Below are positions 9,035-16,376 of a stretch of 64,000 bases of DNA, piece after piece. The first letter of the stretch is position 1. Each line of letters begins with the position of its first letter. The translations under genes and the position numbers were made by a program. The notes beneath the pieces were generated by a model. It was not told the origin of the DNA, did no database searches, and saw only the letters and a list, made by a program, of their open reading frames with translations. Source of the DNA: Caulobacter sp. NIBR2454 (lineage in GTDB: Bacteria; Pseudomonadota; Alphaproteobacteria; Caulobacterales; Caulobacteraceae); assembly GCF_027474405.1 (NCBI RefSeq), contig NZ_CP114871.1, positions 3,636,226 to 3,700,225 of the forward strand, read 5' to 3'.

Positions 9035-9568
9035 CTAAATGGTCAGTTCAGCTTCGCGGCGAAGGCGGGCGCCTTCACGGAAAATTTCCGCGAGGACCAA
9101 AACGACCAGGACCGAGAACCATGCGGTCAGGTTGACGCCGCCGTCGATGCGGTTGGAGCCGGGAGCCAGCCAGGCGGCGAGCGCCCACAGCGCGTAACGC
9201 CCCAACTCCAGCGCGCCAAGCACCAGGCCTACAACGCGCATGCGGCGCACATTGTCGGGATGGAAGGGATCGCCGGCGGTGAGGGTGACGAAGATGCGGC
9301 GCAGACGCCCGACGATAACCAGCACCCCGCCCAGATAGAGCGAGCCGGCGGCCAGCACACCCGCCAGCAGGGGGCCCTTGGCGGTCACTTCGCGGCCATC
9401 GTCGCCGCTGATGTGAATGCTCTTGAGCAATTCGGGATTGAAGCTGAGCAGCAGGGCCGTGAGCGACAGCAGCGCCAGGAGGGCCACACCGGCCCAGAGG
9501 GCGAAATAGACGACGTCGAGGATGATCTTCAGAAAGCTCGATACCGAGCCCGGTCCCAAGGCGCGCAT
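9035..9568 (-). CDS. DUF2975 family membrane protein
   Basis: The 177-residue product has four predicted membrane helices (about residues 10-37, 60-82, 105-125 and 140-165) and the family-typical segment DPFHPDNVRRMRVVGLVLG, which links helices two and three. Function is unknown; genes of this family are nearly always followed by a small XRE regulator, as here. The C-terminus GARLRREAELTI is also a family feature, with EG..LR...LTI preceding the regulator. Start at ATG 9568. It lies downstream of the 38-residue membrane protein gene on the same strand, 136 bases away. Confidence 0.8.
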   Translation of the reverse strand: MRALGPGSVSSFLKIILDVVYFALWAGVALLALLSLTALLLSFNPELLKSIHISGDDGREVTAKGPLLAGVLAAGSLYLGGVLVIVGRLRRIFVTLTAGDPFHPDNVRRMRVVGLVLGALELGRYALWALAAWLAPGSNRIDGGVNLTAWFSVLVVLVLAEIFREGARLRREAELTI

Positions 9569-9704
9569 GCCTTATTCCCCCTAGACGTCCAACTCCGGGG
9601 TCCGCCCCGGAACCCGCCGCGCCCGCCGACCGATAGGTCGAGGCCAGGGCGGACGGCGAGAATGCCTTGCGTCGGCGAGGCTTGGAAGCCGCCGACGACA
9701 GTCC

Positions 9705-9821
9705 CTAGATCGAGCGGACCAGGAACATGGCGGCCGACAGGGGCAGGCTCGACAGCAGGACAGCGGTCAGGGCCGTCATGGAGAGGCGGTCGAGGGTGTT
9801 CATGAAGGAGGCGGAGGTCAT
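9705..9821 (-). CDS. Predicted small membrane protein, 38 residues
   Basis: A complete short reading frame starts with ATG at 9821 and ends with TAG at 9705. It encodes MTSASFMNTLDRLSMTALTA followed by a hydrophobic run ending in AAMFLVRSI. Residues about 15-34 form one plausible membrane helix, with a basic residue on each flank. A ribosome site AAGGA lies eight bases upstream of the ATG, the best such site in this stretch. I do not recognise a named family. An internal ATG at codon 7 (MNTLDRLSM) is a possible alternative start. The 5' leader contains two strong hairpins. It could instead be a leader peptide, but the membrane helix and ribosome site favour a real small protein. Confidence 0.55.
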   Translation of the reverse strand: MTSASFMNTLDRLSMTALTAVLLSSLPLSAAMFLVRSI

Positions 9822-9848
9822 TTTATTCGTCCTTGTGCAGCGCAACAT

Positions 9849-9889
9849 GAAGCGGGCCAATCCCGCTTCGGTGAGGCCGCGACGGCCTC
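9849..9889. other. Two tandem perfect hairpins upstream of the small membrane protein gene
   Basis: Hairpin one is GAAGCGGG / CCCGCTTC with loop CCAAT (9849-9869). Hairpin two is GAGGCCG / CGGCCTC with loop CGA (9873-9889). On the plus strand the second is followed by GTTTTCT, which makes a weak intrinsic terminator. On the minus strand both lie 28-68 bases before the ATG at 9821, as a structured leader. Which strand is transcribed here cannot be told from sequence. Confidence 0.5.
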
Positions 9890-9999
9890 GTTTTCTGAAG
9901 CTGTACTTAGGACTTCATCGCCCTTCGATCAAGTTTCGCATCGAAAAACGATATTAAACCTTCGCAATGAAGTGAACGGTTTGTAATGCAGCGCAGCAT

Positions 10000-10590
10000 T
10001 CACTCGACGGGTTCAGAAGCTTTCATCGAAGGCCGCCGCCGGACGCGCTCGTACCATTCGGTCAGGATGGGCCGGTTCTCGCGCCAGTCCAGCACCTTGC
10101 GGAAATCCAGATAGCCAAGCTGGGCGGCCACCGCGATCTGCCCAATCCCGAACCGGCCGTCGAATGCGTCGTCCTCCAGGCTGTCCAACGCGGCCAGGAT
10201 AGCGGCGCGCTGGCGGGCGATCTGATCGGCGTGCTGTTCGGCCGCCGGTCGCTTCTCCTGCGCCACCACGCGCACGGCCGCGTCACCGATCCCGTCCGCC
10301 AGGGCCTGGGCGGTCAGGGCGCGCCAGCGGTCAGGGCCGGTGGCGGGGAACAACCGTCCGCCGCCGGCGATCTCGTCCAGGTACTCGCAGATCACGCGGC
10401 TGTCGAAGATGATCTCGCCGTCGCCGGTGACCAGGGTCGGCACCTTGGACAGGGGATTTTGGCCGCGCAGGGTCTCGTCGGTCCAAGGATCGACGGCCGC
10501 CAGCTGGATGCGGTCCTCCAGGCCGAGTTCGATCATGGCCACACGAACCTTGCGGGCGAAGGGCGAGGTGGGCGAGTAGAGCAATTGCAT
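10000..10590 (-). CDS. Glutathione S-transferase family protein
   Basis: The 196-residue product has an N-terminal thioredoxin-like domain starting MQLLYSPTSPFARKVRVAM, with the cis-proline in KVPTLV near residue 50 and the glutathione-contacting DSRVICEYLD near residue 63-72. An all-helical C-terminal domain follows. The serine in SPTSPFARK is the likely activating residue. Family members conjugate or reduce glutathione adducts; the substrate is unknown. The gene is divergent from rdgB, with 23 bases between the two starts, so the two share a promoter region. Confidence 0.88.
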   Translation of the reverse strand: MQLLYSPTSPFARKVRVAMIELGLEDRIQLAAVDPWTDETLRGQNPLSKVPTLVTGDGEIIFDSRVICEYLDEIAGGGRLFPATGPDRWRALTAQALADGIGDAAVRVVAQEKRPAAEQHADQIARQRAAILAALDSLEDDAFDGRFGIGQIAVAAQLGYLDFRKVLDWRENRPILTEWYERVRRRPSMKASEPVE

Positions 10591-10613
10591 CGGAATAATC
10601 CTGGAGACCGGCC

Positions 10614-11216
10614 ATGACCCTGACCCTCGCCCCCGGACTTAAGATCGTGGCCGCCACGCACAACCCAGGAAAAGCCAAGGAGTTGGCAGCCCTGCTGGAA
10701 GGCCGCTTCCAGATCGTGACCGCCGGGTCGCTGAACCTGCCCGAGCCGGACGAGACCGAGAGCACCTTCGTGGGCAACGCCCTGCTCAAGGCGCGCCATG
10801 CGGCCGAGCTTTCCGGCATGATATCCATCGCCGACGATTCCGGGGTCTCGGTCACCGCCTTGGACGGCGCGCCGGGCATCTTCTCCGCCCGTTGGGCCGG
10901 TCCGGAAAAGGATTTCGCCATGGCCATGAAGAAGGTCGAGGAGCGGATCGAGGAGACCGGATCGAAGGACCGCAGCGCCTGGTTCACCAGCGCCCTGGCC
11001 GTCTGCTGGCCCGATGGCGGCCCGGCCGTGGTCGTCGAAGGCCGGGTCGACGGAACCCTGGTCTTCCCGCCGCGCGGCGACAAGGGCTTCGGCTATGATC
11101 CGATCTTCATTCCGGAAGGCCAGGACCTGACCTTCGGCGAGATGGAGCAGGCGGCCAAGGACGCCCTCAGCCACCGCACCCGCGCCTTCGAGAAACTGAA
11201 AGCCGCCCTGTTTTGA
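10614..11216 (+). CDS. rdgB: XTP/dITP diphosphatase (non-canonical purine NTP pyrophosphatase)
   Basis: The 200-residue protein shows the family pattern: AATHNPGKAKELAALL near residue 13 (substrate-binding T/SxNxxK), ADDSGVSVTALDGAPGIFSARWAG (cited as ADDSGVSV and APGIFSARWAG) near 70-93, FGYDPIFIP near 160, and SHRTRAFEKL at the end. It removes ITP, dITP and XTP from the nucleotide pool. It is the first gene of a plus-strand run and its stop codon overlaps the TTG start of hemW by four bases, indicating translational coupling. Confidence 0.96.
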   Translation: MTLTLAPGLKIVAATHNPGKAKELAALLEGRFQIVTAGSLNLPEPDETESTFVGNALLKARHAAELSGMISIADDSGVSVTALDGAPGIFSARWAGPEKDFAMAMKKVEERIEETGSKDRSAWFTSALAVCWPDGGPAVVVEGRVDGTLVFPPRGDKGFGYDPIFIPEGQDLTFGEMEQAAKDALSHRTRAFEKLKAALF

Positions 11217-12367
11217 GCCAGCCGCTCGCCGTCTACGTCCACTGGCCCTACTGCGCGAAGGTCTGCCCCTATTGCGACTTCAACGTCGTGCGCGACCGGG
11301 GCCGGACCGACGAGCAGGCGGCCCTGGCGGCGGCGATCGTCGAGGATCTGAAGGGCTGGCGGGAGGCGACCGGGCCACGTCGCCTGACCTCGATCTTCCT
11401 GGGCGGCGGGACGCCGTCGCTGATGGATCCGGCCGCCGCGGCGCGGGTGATCGAGACAGCACGCGCGCTGTGGGACGCCGAACCTGATCTGGAGATCAGC
11501 CTGGAGGCCAATCCCACCGACGCCGAGGCTGACCGGTTCGAGGCCTTCGCGGCGGCGGGGGTGACCCGCCTGTCCCTGGGGGTTCAGGCGCTGGATGACG
11601 CGTCGCTGGCCTTCCTTGGCCGCAACCACGACGCCGACACCGCCCGCCGCGCGGCGCGCAAGGCGGCGGCGACTTTCCCGCGCCTGTCTCTGGACATGAT
11701 CTACGCCCGGCCGGGCCAGACGCCGGAGGGTTGGGCAAAGGAGTTGAGGGAAGCGCTGGATTTCGGGCCCGAGCACCTGTCGCCCTATCAGCTGACCATC
11801 GAGGCGGGCACCGCCTTCGACCGCGCCGTGGGCCGGGGCCGCTTCACCCCGCCGGACCCGGATCTGGCCGCGACCCTGTTCGAGACCACCCAGGCGGTGC
11901 TGGAGGGCGCGGGTTTCGACGCCTATGAGGTCTCCAACCACGCCCGGGGCGAGGCGGCGCGGTCGAGCCACAACCTGGCCTACTGGCGGGGCTACGACTA
12001 CGCCGGGGTCGGGCCGGGCGCTCATGGGCGACTGACCGGAAATGTCGGGCGCACCGCCACGGCCGCCGAACGCAGAATCGGCGACTACATCGAACGCGTC
12101 GCTCGCCAAGGAACCGGCTTTGAGTCCGAACACCTCACGCCGCTGGAGGCGGCGGAGGAGCGACTGCTGATGGGCCTGCGCATCGACGCTGGGGTGAGCT
12201 TCGCCGAGATCGCGGCCCTGGGCCTGGCGCCGGGTGACGAACAAATCCGGCACCTTGTCGCCGAAGGGCTTCTGGTCGCCGACAGCGAGCGCCTTCGGGC
12301 GACCCGCCAAGGTCGGCTGGTGCTGGACAGCCTGACCGCCGCCCTCATCGTCCGGGTTTTGGCCTAG
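11213..12367 (+). CDS. hemW: HemW-type radical SAM protein (heme chaperone, formerly called coproporphyrinogen III oxidase-like)
   Basis: The 384-residue protein starts with TTG at 11213, overlapping the rdgB stop. The radical SAM cluster motif CAKVCPYCDF lies near residue 14-23, GGGTPSL near 65, and the HemW motif HNLAYWRG near residue 243-250. The C-terminal HemN_C domain (RLLMGLRIDAGVS) follows. HemW binds heme and is thought to deliver it to respiratory enzymes rather than oxidise coproporphyrinogen; HNxxYW separates it from true HemN. The coupling to rdgB is common in alphaproteobacteria. Confidence 0.93.
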   Translation: MSQPLAVYVHWPYCAKVCPYCDFNVVRDRGRTDEQAALAAAIVEDLKGWREATGPRRLTSIFLGGGTPSLMDPAAAARVIETARALWDAEPDLEISLEANPTDAEADRFEAFAAAGVTRLSLGVQALDDASLAFLGRNHDADTARRAARKAAATFPRLSLDMIYARPGQTPEGWAKELREALDFGPEHLSPYQLTIEAGTAFDRAVGRGRFTPPDPDLAATLFETTQAVLEGAGFDAYEVSNHARGEAARSSHNLAYWRGYDYAGVGPGAHGRLTGNVGRTATAAERRIGDYIERVARQGTGFESEHLTPLEAAEERLLMGLRIDAGVSFAEIAALGLAPGDEQIRHLVAEGLLVADSERLRATRQGRLVLDSLTAALIVRVLA

Positions 12368-12381
12368 GCCCTCGACCTGTT

Positions 12382-13263
12382 ATGCGGGGGGCGATGGCCC
12401 AGCACCCGCCCCCGCCCGCCCTGTCGACCGCGCCCCTCGCGCCTGGCCTCTATGTGGTGGCAACGCCCATCGGCAATCTGCGCGACATCACCCTGCGGGC
12501 GCTGGACGTGCTGAACGCCGCCGATCTGGTGCTGGCCGAGGACACCCGGGTCACCGGCAAGCTGTTATCGGCCTACAACCTGTCCAAACGCATGGAGCGC
12601 TATGACGAGCACGCCGCCGAGCGGGCGCGACCCAAGGTGATGACGGCGCTGGAAGGCGGCGGCCGGGTGGCCCTGGTCTCCGACGCCGGCACGCCCCTAG
12701 TCTCCGATCCCGGCTACCGGCTGGTCAAGGAGGTGGTCGAGGCGGGCTATCAGGTGTTCCCGATTCCCGGCGCGTCCGCGGCCCTGGCGGCCTTGACCCT
12801 GGGCGGCCTGCCCACCGACCGCTTCCTGTTCGCCGGCTTCGCTCCGCCTAAGAGCGCGGCGCGGCGCACCTTCCTGTCCGAATTCGCCCCGGTGCGGGCG
12901 ACCCTGATCTTCTACGAGAGCGGCCCGCGCCTGGCCGACAGCCTGGCCGACATGGCGGCTGTGTTCGGCGGCGACCGTCAGGCCGCGGTAGCCCGCGAGA
13001 TCACCAAGCTGCACGAGACCTGCATCCGCGGAACCCTGGCCGAGCTGGCGGCGGACCCTAAGCTGGACAGCCCCAAGGGCGAGATCGTGGTCCTGGTCGG
13101 CCCCGGCGAGGAGAAGGCCGCCACCGAGGAGGACGCCGACGCCGCCCTGACCGAAGCCCTGACACGCATGGGTCCCGCAGACGCCGCGTCGGAGGTGGCC
13201 AAGGCCTTGGGTCTGCCGCGCCGCGAACTCTATCGCCGCGCACTGGACCTGAAGGGCGTCTGA
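12382..13263 (+). CDS. rsmI: 16S rRNA (cytidine-1402-2'-O)-methyltransferase
   Basis: This SAM-dependent tetrapyrrole-methylase-fold enzyme methylates C1402 in the ribosomal P site. The 293-residue product shows ATPIGNLRDITLRALDVL near residue 28, AEDTR near 53, YDEH near 74, VSDAGTPLVSDPG near 100 and FPIPGASA near 125, all family signatures. Start at ATG 12382; a second in-frame ATG at 12394 is possible, since the first ~18 residues are low-complexity and proline-rich. The stop TGA is followed at once by the yraN ATG (TGAGATG), as in many bacteria where rsmI and yraN are paired. Confidence 0.95.
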   Translation: MRGAMAQHPPPPALSTAPLAPGLYVVATPIGNLRDITLRALDVLNAADLVLAEDTRVTGKLLSAYNLSKRMERYDEHAAERARPKVMTALEGGGRVALVSDAGTPLVSDPGYRLVKEVVEAGYQVFPIPGASAALAALTLGGLPTDRFLFAGFAPPKSAARRTFLSEFAPVRATLIFYESGPRLADSLADMAAVFGGDRQAAVAREITKLHETCIRGTLAELAADPKLDSPKGEIVVLVGPGEEKAATEEDADAALTEALTRMGPADAASEVAKALGLPRRELYRRALDLKGV

Positions 13264-13264
13264 G

Positions 13265-13639
13265 ATGAGCCAAGTCCGGTCCGCGCGTGGCACGGCCGCC
13301 CGGCTTTCCGGCCGGCGCGGCGAGGCTCTGGCGGCGGCATGGCTGATGTTGAAGGGCTATCGCATCCTGGGCTTTCGCCTGGCCACACCCATGGCCGAGG
13401 TTGATCTGCTGGCGGTACGAGGCGCGGTCCTGGCGGTGATCGAGGTCAAGCAGCGGCGCACCCTAGACGAGGCGCTGGAGGCCGTAACCTTGGACCAGCG
13501 TGAACGCCTGCGCCGTGCCGGGGCCCACATAGCCGCGCTTCGGCCCGCGCTGCGAAACGCCGCAGTCCGCCTGGATCTGATCGCCCTCGCGCCCGGCCGC
13601 GCACCACGTCATATTCCCGACGCATGGGCCGGCGCGTGA
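13265..13639 (+). CDS. YraN family (UPF0102) nuclease-fold protein
   Basis: The 124-residue product carries the Holliday-junction-resolvase-like nuclease fold: RRGEALAAAWLMLKGY near residue 18, EVDLLAV near residue 43, and the catalytic-type pair IEVKQR near residue 59. The family is near universal in bacteria, but its cellular substrate is unknown. The gene starts one base after the rsmI stop, so it is co-translated with rsmI, and is followed eight bases later by the SirB1-like gene. Confidence 0.9.
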   Translation: MSQVRSARGTAARLSGRRGEALAAAWLMLKGYRILGFRLATPMAEVDLLAVRGAVLAVIEVKQRRTLDEALEAVTLDQRERLRRAGAHIAALRPALRNAAVRLDLIALAPGRAPRHIPDAWAGA

Positions 13640-13646
13640 CGACCGG

Positions 13647-14477
13647 TTGAAGGGGATCATCGTGGACCGCGAAGCTGCGGAACAACTTCTGAGCGCCGCG
13701 GGGCGCGCTGGAGACGCGGACTTTCCGCTGTTCGAGGCGGCGCTCGCCTGCGCCGTGCATGACGACCCGTCGCGTGACCCTCAGCTTGCTCGCAACCTGG
13801 CCGAGGAAGCCGTCATCCGGGTGCAGGAGCGCCTTGAGCGCGAGAGTCCCGAAGAGGCGATCGCCGAAGCCCTGTCGGGCGACCTGCGCCTGTCCGGCGA
13901 TCTGATCACCTATGACAACCCCGACAACGCCGACATCATCTCCGTCGCCGATCGCCGCAAGGGCCTGCCGGTGGCGCTGGGGATCTTCTACCTGCACGCC
14001 GCCCGCAAAACGGGACTGAACGTCCAGGGCGTCGATTTCCCCGGCCACTTCCTGCTGCGGATCGAGACCGAGGAAGGCCCGCTGGCCCTGGACCCATTCA
14101 GCGAGGGGCGCGTGGTTCTGCCCTCGGAACTGACCCGCCGCGCATTGCGCACCGGCCTGACGCCGGACGTGGCGGCCAAGCTGGACGTGCTGATGTCGCC
14201 GGCGCCCGACCGCAACGTGCTGATCCGCCTTCAGAACAACATCTTCGCCCGCGCGCAGGCTGCGGGCGACTGGGCGCGGGCGGAGCGTTCGGCCCTGCGC
14301 CGCGCCCTGCTCGACCCCACCGACCACCGCCCCTGGCTGGACGTGGCCGCCGCTCGCGAGGGCCAGGGCGCCCTGGCCGGCGCCCTGCAGGCTCTCGCCC
14401 AAGCTCAGTTCCTGGACGGCGGGGCCGCCATCGCCGCCCGCGCCCAGCGCGAACGCGTACGGATGCAGCTGAACTAG
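13647..14477 (+). CDS. SirB1 family protein (transglutaminase-like domain plus TPR)
   Basis: The 276-residue protein has a transglutaminase-like N-terminal domain (AEEAVIRVQERL, then RKGLPVALGIFYLHAARKTG in part, GVDFPGHFLLR near residue 125-135) and tetratricopeptide-like helices in the last 80 residues. The family occurs next to prmC or other housekeeping genes and its role is not established. The start is given as TTG at 13647; GTG at 13662 (VDREAAEQLL) is an alternative and better matches shorter homologues in look. It lies in the rdgB-gshB run, eight bases after yraN. Confidence 0.8.
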   Translation: MKGIIVDREAAEQLLSAAGRAGDADFPLFEAALACAVHDDPSRDPQLARNLAEEAVIRVQERLERESPEEAIAEALSGDLRLSGDLITYDNPDNADIISVADRRKGLPVALGIFYLHAARKTGLNVQGVDFPGHFLLRIETEEGPLALDPFSEGRVVLPSELTRRALRTGLTPDVAAKLDVLMSPAPDRNVLIRLQNNIFARAQAAGDWARAERSALRRALLDPTDHRPWLDVAAAREGQGALAGALQALAQAQFLDGGAAIAARAQRERVRMQLN

Positions 14478-14531
14478 GCTTTTGGCGCCGCAACGCCTAT
14501 CTGATCGGCCAAGGTCGATTTAGGAGCCGTC

Positions 14532-15476
14532 ATGTCCCTGCGCGTCGCCGTCCAGATGGATCCCATCCATGGGATCAACATCGAGTCCGACACCACCTTC
14601 CTGATGATGATGACGGCGCAGGAGCGGGGCCACTCGCTCTGGTTCTACACCCCCGACCGGCTATCCATGGAGGACGGCCGCGTCTTCGCTCGCGCCCAGA
14701 AGCTTGAGATCAAGGCGGTGAAGGGCGACCACGCCAAGTTGGGGCCGGTGGAGGTCCTGGACCTGGCCGACGACGTGGACGTGATCCTGATGCGTCAGGA
14801 CCCCCCCTTCGACATGCACTACATCACCGCCACCCATCTGCTGGAGCGGGTGCATCCCAAGACCCTGGTGGTCAACAATCCCGCCGAGGTCCGCAACGCC
14901 CCTGAGAAGCTGTTCGTCACCAGCTTCCCGGGCGTTCAGCCGCCGACCCTGATCACCGGCGACCGCGAAGCGATCTATGATTTCCGCGAGCGGCATGGCG
15001 ATGTGGTGCTCAAGCCCTTGCACGGCCTGGGCGGACTGGGTGTCGTGCGGCTGAAACCGGAAGATCCCAACCTCGACGCCATGCTGGAACTGCATGGCAT
15101 GGCCAGCCGCGACCAGGTGGTGGTGCAAAAATTCGTCCCCGCCGTCAGCAAGGGCGACAAGCGCATCCTGCTGATTGACGGCGAACCCGTCGGCGGCATC
15201 AATCGCGTGCCGGCCGAGGGTCAGGTGCGCTCCAATCTCGCCCGCGGCGGCACGGCCCATCCCTTCGAGCTGACCGCCCGCGACAAGGAACTGTGCGCCA
15301 TCATCGGCCCGGAGTTGAAGGCTCGTGGCCTGCTGTTCGTCGGCATCGACGTGATCGGCGACTACATGACCGAGATCAACGTCACCTCCCCCACCGGCGC
15401 CCAGCAGTTGAAGAATTTCACGGGCATCGACGCCACGGCGGCCTTGTTCGAGCGCATCGAGGCCCTGGCGGTTTGA
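14532..15476 (+). CDS. gshB: Glutathione synthetase
   Basis: The 314-residue length is exact for GshB, which joins glycine to gamma-glutamylcysteine with ATP. The N-terminus [20 protein letters not shown] (cited without its first residues), the ATP-grasp segment [16 protein letters not shown] near residue 160, and the C-terminal [21 protein letters not shown] (ends FVGIDVIGD and INVTSPTG) are diagnostic. It ends the rdgB-to-gshB plus-strand run, 54 bases after the SirB1-like gene, and ATG 14532 has a GGAG site eight bases upstream. Confidence 0.97.
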   Translation: MSLRVAVQMDPIHGINIESDTTFLMMMTAQERGHSLWFYTPDRLSMEDGRVFARAQKLEIKAVKGDHAKLGPVEVLDLADDVDVILMRQDPPFDMHYITATHLLERVHPKTLVVNNPAEVRNAPEKLFVTSFPGVQPPTLITGDREAIYDFRERHGDVVLKPLHGLGGLGVVRLKPEDPNLDAMLELHGMASRDQVVVQKFVPAVSKGDKRILLIDGEPVGGINRVPAEGQVRSNLARGGTAHPFELTARDKELCAIIGPELKARGLLFVGIDVIGDYMTEINVTSPTGAQQLKNFTGIDATAALFERIEALAV

Positions 15477-15499
15477 CGATCCAAGCTTCGCCATTTAAA

Positions 15500-15513
15500 C
15501 TTCACATGTGAAG
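15500..15513. promoter_or_regulatory. Perfect 14-bp palindrome CTTCACATGTGAAG, operator candidate
   Basis: The palindrome lies 31 bases before the ATG at 15544 and 24 bases after the gshB stop. Its position suits an operator or start-site element for the RTX-like gene. The cognate regulator is not known, and no regulator gene is adjacent. Confidence 0.45.
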
Positions 15514-15543
15514 GCGACCATTCGCCTCTTGCTGGGAGGCGGA

Positions 15544-16248
15544 ATGTCGTTGTTCGATTTCGCAAAATTCGCGCCCGTCATGGTGAAGGCCAGCCCAGGC
15601 TCGGCCTCGGTGGACATCGGCGATCTCATCTCGCTCAAGGCCTCTCCCGGCCTGGCTTTCGTGCAGATCGGGTCGTTGATGCTTAAGGCCGGCCCCGGCG
15701 GCGCGTCTGTCGATTTCGGAGGCGGAAGCCTCTTTCCAGGCTCGCCCCTCGTGGGGCCGCAGGTCGTCCAGATGAGCCATCTGACTCCTGGACAGGTCCT
15801 AGCGACCACGGACGGCGCCGATGTGGTCCAGATCGGTTTGGCCCAAGGTGACATCGACCTGAGAGCCGGCGATGACGTCATCCAGATCGGCCAGCTGAGC
15901 GGCTCGCTCGCCGTCGGCGAAGGCCGGGACCGCATCACCATCGGCGATTTCCAGACCGGCGCGGTGATCAAGGATTTCCAGGTCGGCTTGGACACCCTGG
16001 CCTTCTCTGGCGCTTCCGGCGCGACGCTGGTGTTTTCTGGCGACCTGAGCGCCCAGGCCCATCTGGAGGACGCGCTTCGAGCCGCGGGCGAAGGCTCTTC
16101 CACGGTGGCCAATGTCGTATTCGCCTGGGGCGGCGATACCTATGTGGCTCATCACGACGGTCTTCAGTCGAACCTGATGAAGCTGGTGGGTGTGACCGGC
16201 CTGTCCCTGATGGGCGATCCCGCGACCGGCGGCCTTCTCCTCGGTTAA
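15544..16248 (+). CDS. RTX-like repeat protein, probable type I secretion substrate
   Basis: The 234-residue protein starts at ATG 15544, with GGGAGG four bases upstream; an upstream GTG at 15508 has no such site. Two repeat families are visible. Residues about 15-64 hold three copies of KA(S/G)PG-x3-V-x-(I/F)G spaced 16-17 residues. Residues about 88-141 hold three 18-residue units of the form GxDxhxIGxxxG, where h is hydrophobic. The C-terminal part (ITIGDFQTGAVIKDFQVGLD, then WGGDTYVAHHDG and LMKLVGVTGLSL) resembles the end of alphaproteobacterial RTX/S-layer proteins exported by type I systems. No transporter gene is adjacent. There is no classical signal peptide and no confident function. 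Confidence 0.6.
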   Translation: MSLFDFAKFAPVMVKASPGSASVDIGDLISLKASPGLAFVQIGSLMLKAGPGGASVDFGGGSLFPGSPLVGPQVVQMSHLTPGQVLATTDGADVVQIGLAQGDIDLRAGDDVIQIGQLSGSLAVGEGRDRITIGDFQTGAVIKDFQVGLDTLAFSGASGATLVFSGDLSAQAHLEDALRAAGEGSSTVANVVFAWGGDTYVAHHDGLQSNLMKLVGVTGLSLMGDPATGGLLLG

Positions 16249-16350
16249 GCGGAGCCAGTTTAAGTGTGACGGCTAGGTGACTGAACGCCTTCACCTTCTT
16301 TATTAGTTCTCTTTTTGTTCTTGATCCGACCCGAACGCTCGTTATCCTTC

Positions 16351-16359
16351 TGTGGATAA
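16351..16359 (-). promoter_or_regulatory. Consensus DnaA box TTATCCACA
   Basis: TGTGGATAA on the plus strand is the exact reverse complement of the consensus nonamer. It lies 17 bases before the comM start and forms the right arm of a 7-6-7 inverted repeat, GTTATCC / GGATAAC (16341-16360); the left arm is itself a partial box. DnaA binding here could repress or time comM expression, or titrate DnaA. Confidence 0.6.
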
Positions 16360-16376
16360 CTTTTAGAGGCAGCTGA

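Noticed and set aside
9727..9957. 76-codon plus-strand frame
   Set aside because: Runs antisense to the small membrane protein and through both hairpins; no ribosome site and composition is Arg-rich shadow.
16244..16264. TTAA repeats resembling a CtrA box
   Set aside because: Spacing between the TTAA halves is eleven bases, not seven.
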